DNA from: Candidatus Omnitrophota bacterium | Lineage (GTDB): Bacteria; Hinthialibacterota; Hinthialibacteria; Hinthialibacterales; Hinthialibacteraceae | Reading direction: 5' to 3' | Assembly: GCA_040755155.1 (NCBI GenBank) | Contig: JBFMBP010000097.1 | Location: 45,885 to 109,884 of the forward strand | Length of the DNA: 64,000 bases | In this document: piece by piece, positions 1-8,105 of the stretch | How the letters are laid out: each line of letters begins with the position of its first letter | Position numbering within the stretch: position 1 is the first letter of the stretch | Position numbers and translations under genes: made by a program | Notes under the pieces: model-generated | What the model was told of the DNA's origin: nothing | The model's database searches: none | What the model saw: the letters and a program-made list of their open reading frames with translations, nothing else

Positions 1-1667
1 TTGCCGATATGATCGAAGGCAAAAACGGCGAAACCCGCTTGCGCCAGTTTGAGATGAATGTTCTCGCCCCGGCGGTAGCCTGCCACATAGCCATTGGAGT
101 TAGAGAGAGGATGCAACCAGACTATAGCGGGAATGGTTTTGGCATTCGTTTTCGCATCCGCCGGGTAATAGAGGTCACCTGCAATATAATCGCCGAAATT
201 CAAACTAACTTTTTCGATCCCTTCCGGCAGACTATGACGCCCCAGTTTTTGCGCGACATAGGCATATTCCGATCCATATTCCCCTGCTGGCTGATTGGCG
301 TAAGGAGCCGCTTCGCCCATAAAGGAAAGGATGCGGGCCATAATCCCCTTTTTCTTTTCGCCCCATTCTTCTTTAGCGGCGATGGCCTTCCCGTCGAGGG
401 TTTGCAACAGTGGCAGATTGGCGGGCTGGGTTGCCGGGAAAATGGCGCTGGCGCTGACTTTGCCCACTGGGTAGATGGGCGCGTCCGCTACATCCAATTG
501 GCCGCGGCCGAAGCGGGCGTCGAGCCAATCCAGATAGCGCTCGATGTTCTCCGCCGTGGTTTCATGCGTCCCTGGCCGGTAGTACAGCGCCAAGGCTTTT
601 TCCGCGCCGAGCAGGGAATAAACTCGCCTTACGGAATAAAAATTCCGCTCGATGGCCCAAACGCTCTCCACGTCATCATTCAACGCCGTCGCGATCAGGC
701 AGGGACGAGGCGCGATGCAGGCCAATAGTTGATGTTGATCGATGGGCAATTTCTCTTCCCTGCCCGCAAAAAATCGCAGCCGGGGATGCAGCCAATCGGG
801 AAAACTGCGCGTAATGAATTCGATGCCCTCGCCGAATTGGGCTTCGGAAAAGAAGCGATAGGAGCAAGCGCCTCCCGCGCCGGAACTGCTGGAAATAACC
901 GCCGTGATGCGCTCGTCCAAAGCGGCGCCGATGAGGGATAGTTTGCCGTTGCGCGAGTGGCCGGTTAGGGCAATTTTTCCTTTATCCACGGTTGGCATGG
1001 TGTACAAGTAATCGATGCAGCGGCTCGCCGCCCACGCCCGCCGCGTCAACTTGGTCCAATCGCATTCCGGCCATAGCGGGATAAACGCGCCGGTGTCGTC
1101 GTTCGAATCCGCCCCGGCGTAGACGCAGCCGATGTAGCCCCGGCTGGCGGCGATTTGCGCCCAACGGCGATGATTGTCTTGGGTGATGAAAACAGGAAAT
1201 GGCCCGTTGCCGGCGGGAATGAAAAGCTCCACATGCAGTTTGGCCTTGAATTCGGAGCCGAATTCTAAAACTAAATCCAGAATGGACGCCTTATTTTCAT
1301 GGCGCAGTTTCTGTTCGGCGGCGCGCACTTCGCCGGGGGGCGGGGGAACGGTTCCGATGACGTAATGATAAAAAAGGTTCAGCGTCTCTTCCCGCCGTTG
1401 CCGCCATTGTTCCGGCGTCTTTACCTCTTCCCCATTTTCGAACCGCAGAGGATCGGGAAGATCGGGGCGGGTGGGCAACGCGTCGAAATCAGGCGGCAGC
1501 TCGCCGCTCGCTTGCAGCCACTTTTCCCACGCTTCGCTCTTGGGAAACATCTTCAACATTTGATCGAGCGTCTCTTTGCGCTTCGCGTCCACCGCTTCCT
1601 CCCCCGCCAACGCAATGACCGGAAGGCAGAGAATAACCATCGTCCTCCAAAACAATAATCTTTTCAT
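1..1667 (-). CDS. CE15-like (glucuronoyl/acetyl xylan) esterase with second hydrolase domain, partial
   Basis: Minus-strand frame open from an ATG at 1667 to the window edge, about 555 codons, so the C-terminus is missing. It starts with a signal peptide (MKRLLFWRTMVILCLPVIALA). Residues about 60-390 form an alpha/beta hydrolase whose nucleophile elbow GHSRNGK (Ser238) and following SSSGAGGA resemble carbohydrate esterase family 15; a GTHETT segment near residue 378 is the likely catalytic His. A second alpha/beta hydrolase-like domain begins near residue 480, with a strand followed by IVWLHPLSNSNG. CE15 enzymes cleave ester links between glucuronoxylan and lignin, but CE15-like bacterial proteins vary in substrate, so the exact ester is unknown. 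It is probably periplasmic or secreted. The neighbouring sulfatase is on the same strand 34 bp upstream and may share a transcript. Confidence 0.75.
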   Translation of the reverse strand, partial: MKRLLFWRTMVILCLPVIALAGEEAVDAKRKETLDQMLKMFPKSEAWEKWLQASGELPPDFDALPTRPDLPDPLRFENGEEVKTPEQWRQRREETLNLFYHYVIGTVPPPPGEVRAAEQKLRHENKASILDLVLEFGSEFKAKLHVELFIPAGNGPFPVFITQDNHRRWAQIAASRGYIGCVYAGADSNDDTGAFIPLWPECDWTKLTRRAWAASRCIDYLYTMPTVDKGKIALTGHSRNGKLSLIGAALDERITAVISSSSGAGGACSYRFFSEAQFGEGIEFITRSFPDWLHPRLRFFAGREEKLPIDQHQLLACIAPRPCLIATALNDDVESVWAIERNFYSVRRVYSLLGAEKALALYYRPGTHETTAENIERYLDWLDARFGRGQLDVADAPIYPVGKVSASAIFPATQPANLPLLQTLDGKAIAAKEEWGEKKKGIMARILSFMGEAAPYANQPAGEYGSEYAYVAQKLGRHSLPEGIEKVSLNFGDYIAGDLYYPADAKTNAKTIPAIVWLHPLSNSNGYVAGYRRGENIHLKLAQAGFAVFAFDHIG

Positions 1668-1701
1668 GATCGGCTCCCCTCGTCTTAATTGCAATTAAAA
1701 T

Positions 1702-3144
1702 TTATAAAGGATCCCCCCAATGATAGGATGGGTCCAATTTCCAATTTTGCAGCTGCTTCTCCCACGCTTGAACGCGATCCCGCATCGCTCCGATCAGCGG
1801 TTGATATTCGGATACGGCGATGAGATTATTCTCTTCCAAGGGATCGTCTTGAATATCGTAAAATTCTTCCACCGCCGGATCGGGATCGATATAACGAACG
1901 TATTTCCAGCGATCCGTGCGAATGCCCACCGTGCGCGGAATTTTTCCTTGATAACCGAAGAAATGCTCGTAAAACCATTCCTGCCGCCAATCCATTTTCT
2001 CGTTGCGCAAAAGAGGCAATAGGCTTCGCCCTTGCAGAAAAGAGGGAATTTCCACGCCCGCCAGATCGAGCAGCGTGGGCGCAGCATCGATATTCAGCGT
2101 CATGGCAGATATTTTCCGCCCGCGCTGCTCGGCGTCCTGACGCGGATCGAAAATAATCAACGGCGTGCGAATCGATTCCTCGTGCATCAGCCACTTGCCC
2201 GCCAGGCCGTGCTCGCCGAGGTAGAATCCGTTATCCGAGGTAAAGACGATGACGGTATTATCGCTCAATCCCGCTTCCTGCAAAGCTGCCCTCAATTTTC
2301 CTAAAACGCGATCGACGCCGGTCACGAGGCGGTAGTATCCTTTGACGGAGGTTTGGCGCATCTCCGGGGTGGCGAAGCGTTTGTCCCAGCGGATGCGCCC
2401 TTCCGATTTTTGGACGAATTCGGATTGTTCTTGGAAAAATTTATCATCAGCGGTTTTTGGAAGGGGAATTTGATCTTTTTGATAGAGTTCTTCCAAATCC
2501 GGCTCGTATAGAAACTGGCGGTGATCTTCGTCCTGCACATGCGGCGCTTTGAAACTGACCGACAGACAAAACAGCTTATCGTTAGAGCAGCCCTTTATAA
2601 AATCCAGCGCTTTATCTCCTAAAATTTTGGTTAAATGAACTTGTTTCCCGTCGATTTCGTGGAAATATTTCCCCTGTCCCTCGAAGCCTTCGAAATAATC
2701 GAATTCCTCGGCGGGGAGTTTTCCTCCCAATCCCCATTTGCCGATGAATCCCGTTCGATAGCCCGCTTTGCGCAATAGCGCCGGATAGGTATAGGCGAAA
2801 CGCTCCGGCGGCAAGGGCAAAGAGAAGTCGTCAATGCCGTGGCAGCGGGTATATAGGCCGGTAAACAGGCTCGCCCGGCTGGACATGCAGATGGACGTGG
2901 TGCAGAAATTATGGGTAAAGAGCGTCCCCTCGGCGGCCAATTGGTCCAGGTTTGGCGTTTGAATGATGGAATTCCCCATGCAGCCCAGCGCATCCCAGCG
3001 CTGGTCGTCCGTCAGCAAGAAAACGATATTAGGCCGGGAAGGCGCGTCAGCCGCCGCTTTTCCCCATACGGCTATGCACGGCAACGCCGCGCCCGCTGTT
3101 TTTATGAACCGCCGCCGCGAGAAAATTGAAGAGGATTTGTCCAT
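1702..3144 (-). CDS. Sulfatase with Tat signal (S1 family, CMSSR variant)
   Basis: 480-residue type I sulfatase. A twin-arginine signal (SRRRFIKTAGAALP, residues 9-22) sends the folded enzyme to the periplasm. The metal-binding TDDQ is at residues 45-48, a DNGFYLGEHG segment lies in the middle, and the C-terminus carries a usual sulfatase tail. The formylglycine motif, normally C-x-P-S-R, reads CMSSR at residues 86-90, so Ser replaces the usual Pro; the Cys that is oxidised to formylglycine is present. The enzyme would remove sulfate esters from polysaccharides or other sulfated substrates. It lies immediately upstream (minus strand) of the esterase gene, which suggests joint action on a decorated glycan. 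No maturase gene (FGE or anSME) lies in this window. Confidence 0.88.
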   Translation of the reverse strand: MDKSSSIFSRRRFIKTAGAALPCIAVWGKAAADAPSRPNIVFLLTDDQRWDALGCMGNSIIQTPNLDQLAAEGTLFTHNFCTTSICMSSRASLFTGLYTRCHGIDDFSLPLPPERFAYTYPALLRKAGYRTGFIGKWGLGGKLPAEEFDYFEGFEGQGKYFHEIDGKQVHLTKILGDKALDFIKGCSNDKLFCLSVSFKAPHVQDEDHRQFLYEPDLEELYQKDQIPLPKTADDKFFQEQSEFVQKSEGRIRWDKRFATPEMRQTSVKGYYRLVTGVDRVLGKLRAALQEAGLSDNTVIVFTSDNGFYLGEHGLAGKWLMHEESIRTPLIIFDPRQDAEQRGRKISAMTLNIDAAPTLLDLAGVEIPSFLQGRSLLPLLRNEKMDWRQEWFYEHFFGYQGKIPRTVGIRTDRWKYVRYIDPDPAVEEFYDIQDDPLEENNLIAVSEYQPLIGAMRDRVQAWEKQLQNWKLDPSYHWGDPL

Positions 3145-3273
3145 CTTCTATCTCCCCTTTCCTGGTAAGGAAAAAAATCTATTGGAGATACTCATTCATT
3201 ACTATCACAAAATGTTTTTTTCGTTAATGGACAATAAGATTTTGATTTACTTCTTTCCGATTTTTCCTGTCCA

Positions 3274-3302
3274 TTATCAAGTTCATCGGGGATAGATATA
3301 CT
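3274..3302 (+). promoter_or_regulatory. Candidate sigma-70 promoter for the pterin dehydratase gene
   Basis: TTATCA (3274-3279), a 17-bp spacer and TATACT (3297-3302) lie about 35 bp before the start at 3337. The -10 is good and the -35 matches four of six consensus bases. It sits in the 190-bp AT-rich gap between divergent genes. Confidence 0.4.
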
Positions 3303-3336
3303 AATCGTCATCGATTAATAGAAAAGGATGCAGCGG

Positions 3337-3660
3337 ATGGAACTGAAAGATCAAAAATGCGCACCCTGCCAAGGCAATATTCCCAAAATGGAGAAACAAC
3401 GCATCGCCGAATTTCTGCAAAAAATCGTTGGCTGGGACGAGCGCGACGAAAAAATTCACAAACGTTTTCTATTTAATGACTTCATCGAAGCGATGAAATT
3501 CGTAAACCGAATGTCGGACCTCGCCGAAGACGCTGGACATCATCCCGATTTCTGCGTCCATTACAACCAGGTCGATGTAACCGTCTGGACGCATAAAATC
3601 GGCGGCCTTAGCGTCAGCGATTTTATTCTCGCCGCCAAAATCGACGCCTTGCCAAGATAA
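3337..3660 (+). CDS. Pterin-4a-carbinolamine dehydratase
   Basis: Small protein of about 107 residues. The signature EDAGHHPDFCVHYNQVDV, followed by WTHKIGGLSVSDFILAAKID, is the active-site region of the PCD/DCoH family, with the paired histidines of the HHP motif and the later WTH histidine. The enzyme dehydrates 4a-hydroxytetrahydropterin and so helps recycle the pterin cofactor of aromatic hydroxylases; in bacteria lacking such hydroxylases it may serve molybdopterin or unknown roles. No phenylalanine hydroxylase is visible here. The start at 3337 is preferred to the ATG at 3328 because AAAAGG lies 9 bases before it; the earlier ATG directly abuts the purine stretch. Confidence 0.9.
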   Translation: MELKDQKCAPCQGNIPKMEKQRIAEFLQKIVGWDERDEKIHKRFLFNDFIEAMKFVNRMSDLAEDAGHHPDFCVHYNQVDVTVWTHKIGGLSVSDFILAAKIDALPR

Positions 3661-3687
3661 CGCCAGCTGACTTTAATCGAAATCATC

Positions 3688-4776
3688 ATGTCCTATAAAC
3701 GACTGCTCCTCTATTGCTTCAGCGGCACGGGCAACACCTACCGCGCCGCCTGTTGGATTCGCCAAGCCGCCGAAGCGCGAGGGATGGAATCCCGCCTTGT
3801 TCTCATCGATCGCCTGCGTCCCCAAGACGAAATCGATGACGATCCGGAAACGCTGGTCGGCGTAGCCGCGCCGACGCACGGCTTCACCACTCCTTGGCTG
3901 GCATTGCGGTTCGCCGCCCGTTTGCCCCGAAAAAAGCGCGCCCACGCCTTCTGCCTGGCCACGCGGGCAGGGCTGAAATTCGGCCCCGTTTTTACGCCCG
4001 GAATTAGTGGAACGGGAACGTTTCTTCTCGCCTTGATTCTCTTCTTTAAAGGCTATCGCGTCCGCGGCTCGTTGAGTTTGGATATGCCTTCCAACTGGAT
4101 CGCTTTCCATTCTGGTTTGAAGACGTCGAGCGTTGACGCCATCATCCAACGCGCCGAACCAACGGCGCTTCGATTCGCAGATAAAATTTTTTCTTGCCGG
4201 AAAGTATGGTTTACCTGGAACAATCTCTATGAATTAATCTGGGGAATCCTTTTATCTCCGATTTCTCTGATCTACTTATTAGCCGGACGATTCTACCTGG
4301 CCAAACTCTTTCTCGCCAGCAATCGATGCAACGGATGCGGACTGTGCGCCGAACGCTGCCCCGTTCAAGCGATCAAAATGGTTGGCGCCTCTCAACCCCG
4401 CCCGTTTTGGAAATACAAATGCGAAAGTTGCATGCGCTGTATGGCGTATTGTCCCGAACGAGCCGTCGAAGCGAGCCATTCCTGGGCCGTCGTTCTTTAT
4501 AAAATCGCTTCGATTCCGCTTGTGTTTATTCTATTGCGACGGTTTGGATGGTCTCCCGTCAATGAGTGGTTTCTTCATAATTCCTTTTTTCAACAAGTCT
4601 TCGATTTACTGAATCTCTATCTCGCTTTAATTGTCGGCTATTATGGATTCCACTTTCTCACTCGCAATTCCTTTATAAATAATCTCTTTTCCTATACGAC
4701 GCTCACCCGTCTCTATCGCCGTTATCGCGAACCGCATACGTCCATAAAAGACATCGCGCCCGCGACGCGAAAATGA
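3688..4776 (+). CDS. EFR1-type flavodoxin/ferredoxin membrane protein
   Basis: 362-residue fusion. Residues 5-165 form a flavodoxin-like domain with the phosphate-binding loop SGTGNT (residues 12-17). Two 4Fe-4S motifs follow, C214-x2-C-x2-C-x3-C (CNGCGLCAERCP) and C245-x2-C-x2-C-x3-C (CESCMRCMAYCP). Hydrophobic stretches lie before the clusters (about 180-205) and after them (about 268-330), so the protein is probably anchored in the membrane with FMN and clusters on the cytoplasmic side. The order matches EFR1-family ferrodoxins, whose partners are mostly unknown; electron transfer between a soluble donor and a membrane acceptor is the likely role. It follows the PCD gene by 27 bp. No Shine-Dalgarno is obvious. 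Confidence 0.8.
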   Translation: MSYKRLLLYCFSGTGNTYRAACWIRQAAEARGMESRLVLIDRLRPQDEIDDDPETLVGVAAPTHGFTTPWLALRFAARLPRKKRAHAFCLATRAGLKFGPVFTPGISGTGTFLLALILFFKGYRVRGSLSLDMPSNWIAFHSGLKTSSVDAIIQRAEPTALRFADKIFSCRKVWFTWNNLYELIWGILLSPISLIYLLAGRFYLAKLFLASNRCNGCGLCAERCPVQAIKMVGASQPRPFWKYKCESCMRCMAYCPERAVEASHSWAVVLYKIASIPLVFILLRRFGWSPVNEWFLHNSFFQQVFDLLNLYLALIVGYYGFHFLTRNSFINNLFSYTTLTRLYRRYREPHTSIKDIAPATRK

Positions 4777-4884
4777 TTCGTTGATTTGCTTCTCCTCATG
4801 GTTGAAAAAGACGGCGGGGTTTACTACACTGTTGCCATCGTTTCCCATCCTAATGATAAAAAACCAATCGCATCGGGAGCCGTT

Positions 4885-5862
4885 GTGAATAAAAAGGCGT
4901 TGATTACGGGAATTACAGGCCAGGACGGTTCTTACCTGGCGGAATTATTATTGGAAAAGGGCTATGAAGTGCACGGCCTCGTCCGCCGCGTGGCTTTTGA
5001 AGACCCCGAACGGAGATTATGGCGGCTGCGCGATTTTCTGGACCGCTTGCAATTGCACGGCGCGTCCATGGAAAGTTATGCCAGCCTTTTTAAAATCGTC
5101 CAGCAAATAAGGCCGGACGAATGCTACCATCTGGCGGCTCAAAGCTTCGTCAGTTACTCTTTCGAGGACGAATTTTCTACGATTCACACCAACATTCACG
5201 GAACCCATTTCATGCTGTCGGCCATCAAGGAATTGGTCCCCGAATGCCGCTTCTATTTCGCCGGTTCCAGCGAAATGTTCGGCAGCGTCAAGCAAACGCC
5301 GCAAACCGAAGAGACGCCCTTCCATCCCCGTTCGGCCTACGGCATCTCCAAAGTCGCTGGATTCGATCTGACGCGCAATTACCGCGAAGCTTACGGCCTT
5401 TTCGCCGCTTCCGGCATTCTCTTCAACCACGAAAGCCCCCGCCGCGGCTACGAATTCGTTACCCGCAAAATCACCCATAGCGTCGCCAAGATCAAACTGG
5501 GCCGCCTGAAAAAACTCGAACTCGGCAACCTGGACGCCAAGCGGGATTGGGGATTCGCGGGCGAATACGTCCAGGCGATGTGGCTCATGATGCAGCAGGA
5601 TCGCCCCCGCGATTACGTCATCGCTACCGGCGAGACTCATTCCGTCAAGGAATTCGCTCAGCACGCTTTCGCTCATGTCGGCTTGAATTGGGAGGATTAC
5701 GTCGTCAAGGACGAAAAATTCTTCCGCCCCTCCGAAGTCCATCTGCTCTGCGGCGACTGCTCCAAAGCCTCCGCCGAACTTGGCTGGCAGCCGAAAACAA
5801 AATTCGAGGATTTAGTCAAAATGATGGTGGATGCGGACCTGCGGACGCTGGAGGGACAATAA
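4885..5862 (+). CDS. gmd: GDP-mannose 4,6-dehydratase
   Basis: 325 residues from the GTG at 4885. That start is chosen because GGGAG lies 5 bases before it and the protein then begins directly with the Rossmann motif [13 protein letters not shown]; the in-frame ATG at 4786 would add 33 unrelated residues. The SDR catalytic YGISK and the family hallmark [17 protein letters not shown] are intact. The enzyme converts GDP-D-mannose to GDP-4-dehydro-6-deoxymannose, the branch point to GDP-fucose, GDP-rhamnose or GDP-perosamine for surface polysaccharides. The later-step reductase or epimerase is not next to it; only a 60-residue ORF follows. Confidence 0.96.
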   Translation: MNKKALITGITGQDGSYLAELLLEKGYEVHGLVRRVAFEDPERRLWRLRDFLDRLQLHGASMESYASLFKIVQQIRPDECYHLAAQSFVSYSFEDEFSTIHTNIHGTHFMLSAIKELVPECRFYFAGSSEMFGSVKQTPQTEETPFHPRSAYGISKVAGFDLTRNYREAYGLFAASGILFNHESPRRGYEFVTRKITHSVAKIKLGRLKKLELGNLDAKRDWGFAGEYVQAMWLMMQQDRPRDYVIATGETHSVKEFAQHAFAHVGLNWEDYVVKDEKFFRPSEVHLLCGDCSKASAELGWQPKTKFEDLVKMMVDADLRTLEGQ

Positions 5863-5863
5863 C

Positions 5864-6046
5864 ATGCGCATGACCACGATGAAACTGGTGCTGCTGCGGT
5901 TCTTCATGATAACGGCGGGCCGCATCGGCTGGATCGCCGAGGGCTTTAAAAAATTCATGGTCTGGCGCGTCATCGCATCGCGCGGCGAACAGAAATACGT
6001 CGCCAGTTCCAGATTTTTTACCTGGGATCAGCTGGATGAAGAATAG
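5864..6046 (+). CDS. Small basic/hydrophobic protein downstream of gmd
   Basis: 60-residue ORF starting 1 bp after the gmd stop, with a clear GGAGGG 8 bases before its ATG, so it is very likely translated from the gmd transcript. The sequence has an N-terminal hydrophobic stretch ([20 protein letters not shown]), a basic middle ([20 protein letters not shown]) and an acidic C-terminal tail (WDQLDEE). I do not recognise a family. One amphipathic or re-entrant membrane helix is possible. Position suggests a role in polysaccharide synthesis, which is inference only. Confidence 0.65.
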   Translation: MRMTTMKLVLLRFFMITAGRIGWIAEGFKKFMVWRVIASRGEQKYVASSRFFTWDQLDEE

Positions 6047-6082
6047 TAATGGCGGGCTGCGCTTCACTTTGAACTCACCCTA
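6046..6082. repeat. Short dispersed repeat (GTGGGCT...AGCCCACCC type), copy 1
   Basis: A 37-bp segment reading GGCGGGCTGCGCTTCACTTT then GAACTCACCCTAG matches 41651-41687 with a few mismatches. The ends form an imperfect inverted repeat (GGGCT against a degraded AGCCC). It lies at the 3' end of the gmd gene pair. Confidence 0.55.
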
Positions 6083-6172
6083 GTCAACCGGCTTCACCTA
6101 TGAGATAAATTCCATGCGGTTGGCGAGAGGATTGCATCGTCTTGATTCTTCATCGCAATTTAGCCAGATTGA

Positions 6173-6436
6173 TTAACGATATTCTTCGCCAAACTGATTT
6201 TCAATATCTTGTGCGCCATGCAAGACGCGAAGAAGAATCAGTTTTTCCCCTTCAATCCGAAAATAAAAACAACGCTTCCTATAGGGAAAAGCCCGTAAAC
6301 CGGGGCGTATCCAATCCCGGGGCGCGCCTGCCATGCGAATGTGCGCTAGTTTGTAAATCTGCCGAACAAGGTCATCGACAAAGCGTTCCGCATAGATCGG
6401 ACTATCCTTTGCAATTTCTTCATAGATGTTTGCCAA
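6173..6436 (-). CDS. ParE/RelE-family toxin (start uncertain)
   Basis: Toxin of a ParDE-like pair. The sequence ANIYEEIAKDSPIYAERFVD, then RPGLRAFPYRKRCFYFRIEG and LILLRVLHGAQDI near the C-terminus, is typical of the ParE branch, which poisons gyrase, rather than ribosome-dependent RelE. The only standard start is the TTG at 6436, but the same frame continues upstream as WKVIFAPEAEEDL, the conserved first strand of the fold, overlapping the antitoxin 3' end. No ATG, GTG or TTG exists there; an ATC at 6487, 8 bases after AGAGGA, or an ATT at 6463 would be the start. The gene therefore probably uses a rare start or has been damaged. Confidence 0.75.
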   Translation of the reverse strand: MANIYEEIAKDSPIYAERFVDDLVRQIYKLAHIRMAGAPRDWIRPGLRAFPYRKRCFYFRIEGEKLILLRVLHGAQDIENQFGEEYR

Positions 6437-6462
6437 GTCCTCCTCTGCTTCCGGCGCGAAAA

Positions 6463-6744
6463 TTACTTTCCAGTCGCTGTTTTCGATTTTGCTTGTCCTC
6501 TTTTCACGATGGCTTCGATAAGTTCAACAGGATCGTCATAGGATTTTCCCTTCCCAGCGGCAAGCGAGGCATCGGCTTCATCAATCAACAGACGAAGTTC
6601 ACGCATGCGGGTTTCATAGTCCTGCAACATGCGCAGACCGGCGCGAACCACTTCCGTAGCGTTGCCAAAACGGCCTTGTTTCACTTGAGCATCGATAAAA
6701 CGGTCGTAATTATCTCCTAAAGCGAAACTTCGAGTAGCAGCCAT
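6463..6744 (-). CDS. ParD-family antitoxin
   Basis: 93 residues. The N-terminal third (FALGDNYDRFIDAQVKQGRF, then GNATEVVRAGLRMLQDYE) is a ribbon-helix-helix domain of the ParD/CopG type, and the C-terminal half is a charged, flexible toxin-binding tail (LLIDEADASLAAGKGKSYDD). It lies directly upstream of the ParE-like toxin and would both neutralise it and repress the shared promoter. The AT-rich stretch at 6770-6830 upstream is the likely promoter and operator region. Confidence 0.88.
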   Translation of the reverse strand: MAATRSFALGDNYDRFIDAQVKQGRFGNATEVVRAGLRMLQDYETRMRELRLLIDEADASLAAGKGKSYDDPVELIEAIVKRGQAKSKTATGK

Positions 6745-6870
6745 GTCATGTCCTCTTCAACCTAACTATATGTAGTCCAATATTAAATAGTATATAACCA
6801 TTATTACTAACCTGCAAGATTTTTTCTATTCAAAGCCGTTTGCATTGAAGCTCCGGTTGCAGGCGAAAGG

Positions 6871-6965
6871 ACAAGGAGACATGGAGACATGGAGACTAGA
6901 TCGTAACCAGAGGCGACGGGGCGACAAATCCCCCAGTCCCCCTGTCTCCCTGTCCCCAAGTCTCG
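6871..6965. repeat. Purine/pyrimidine-rich inverted repeat (GGAGACATGGAGAC / GTCTCCCTGTCCCC)
   Basis: The left part carries GGAGACAT in tandem (6876-6895) and the right part the partly complementary CTGTCTCCCTGTCCCCA (6942-6958). The two arms could fold into a long imperfect hairpin. It sits between the antitoxin promoter and the 3' end of the oxidase genes. No second copy is visible in this window. Confidence 0.4.
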
Positions 6966-6986
6966 TTTTTTGATCCATCCTACGAT

Positions 6987-8105
6987 CTATGTATCATCTT
7001 CCGTACTTTCCGGCAGCGCATAGACAAGTCGAATCAAATACCCCAAAACCAATAGTCCCAAAACGAACGTAATCAAAAACATTGCCAGGCTGGAATAGCT
7101 GGGATTCAAGGTTAGTTGATCCATCGTAAAATAGGGCTTCAGCGAAACCATCCGCAAGTGTTCCCTGCCCATCGCCATGCCGAAAAGCGCCGCAGACATT
7201 AATCCTACGCCGCTCCATAAAAAGATGGATTTTTCAGGCTGCATCAAAGCCATTATCAAGAATACGAGCAATACGAAAGTAACTACAACGGAAATCGCCC
7301 AACCTATAAACAACGCGTCTATGCTCATAAACGCTTTGATGCGGTCGCCGCCAAGGAAGACAAGGTAAAGAAAGCCCGTAGCCATCGCCGCCAGCGTCCC
7401 GCCGATAGCCCATAACAGCCCCGAACGATGCAGCCAGCGCGTAGTCTCAGCATCTGCGGGATCGTATCGGCGGCGATAACGCGCAACCGCCGCGCACCAC
7501 ATTCCCGCTACGGCCAATGCGCCGGAGATATTATGCAGATAGCGCTGCCAGAGACTGGAATCGGGCGCGGCGACGCTTTTCGCGCCTGAATAGATGTTCG
7601 CCCAATAAGCTGGATTCTCCGTAAGAACGGCGTTGTTGGTGAAAAGAAAAGCGACCATAAAAAAGAGTATCGTATTGACGATTGCGATGAGGCTTGTCCA
7701 TAATGAACTCGTCGCGCCTTCCGGTCTCTTGGCGATGGCGATATAAATCAAGTAAAACGCGATCATAACCAAAGCCAAGATGCTCATCCAATGCCATCCC
7801 ATGATGACGTTGGCGGAATAAAAAAAGTTTCCATAGAGCGTTTGCACGAACAATAGCGGCGCCACGCCCATCGTAATCGCCAGCGAAAGCGCAACCGGCA
7901 TCATTTTCAAAAGCAGGGAATCCGCTTTGGCGGCGGCGGGATTTTTGCCGAAAATCCATTCATTGATCGTGATGATGAGAAAACCGCCGAGAACGAAATT
8001 CATAAAGACAACGTGCAGCGTGTACGTCAACAACATCAGAAATTGGAAGATAAAGGCCGGAGAAGGAATTCCCAACGCATCGGGCGGCGGTACGGGAACG
8101 TTCAT
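6987..8105 (-). CDS. Cytochrome bd-superfamily oxidase, membrane subunit II-like
   Basis: 372-residue polytopic membrane protein with roughly nine hydrophobic segments and an early conserved stretch (FQFLMLLTYTLHVVFMNFVLGG). Its start overlaps the stop of the upstream CydA-like gene by four bases (ATGA), so the two are translated together and probably form one complex. It is not a canonical CydB; its placement behind a CydA-like protein carrying heme c matches the divergent bd-type families described for the bd oxygen reductase superfamily. The His residues in helices 1 and 3 (LTYTLHVVFM, GWHWMSIL) could bind heme. Substrate reduced (O2 or another acceptor) cannot be told from sequence. Confidence 0.7.
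   Translation of the reverse strand: MNVPVPPPDALGIPSPAFIFQFLMLLTYTLHVVFMNFVLGGFLIITINEWIFGKNPAAAKADSLLLKMMPVALSLAITMGVAPLLFVQTLYGNFFYSANVIMGWHWMSILALVMIAFYLIYIAIAKRPEGATSSLWTSLIAIVNTILFFMVAFLFTNNAVLTENPAYWANIYSGAKSVAAPDSSLWQRYLHNISGALAVAGMWCAAVARYRRRYDPADAETTRWLHRSGLLWAIGGTLAAMATGFLYLVFLGGDRIKAFMSIDALFIGWAISVVVTFVLLVFLIMALMQPEKSIFLWSGVGLMSAALFGMAMGREHLRMVSLKPYFTMDQLTLNPSYSSLAMFLITFVLGLLVLGYLIRLVYALPESTEDDT

Noticed and set aside
9-728. Long plus-strand frame at the window start
   Set aside because: It lies over the minus-strand esterase, which has a signal peptide, Ser nucleophile motif and continuous reading frame; the plus frame has no family-like sequence.
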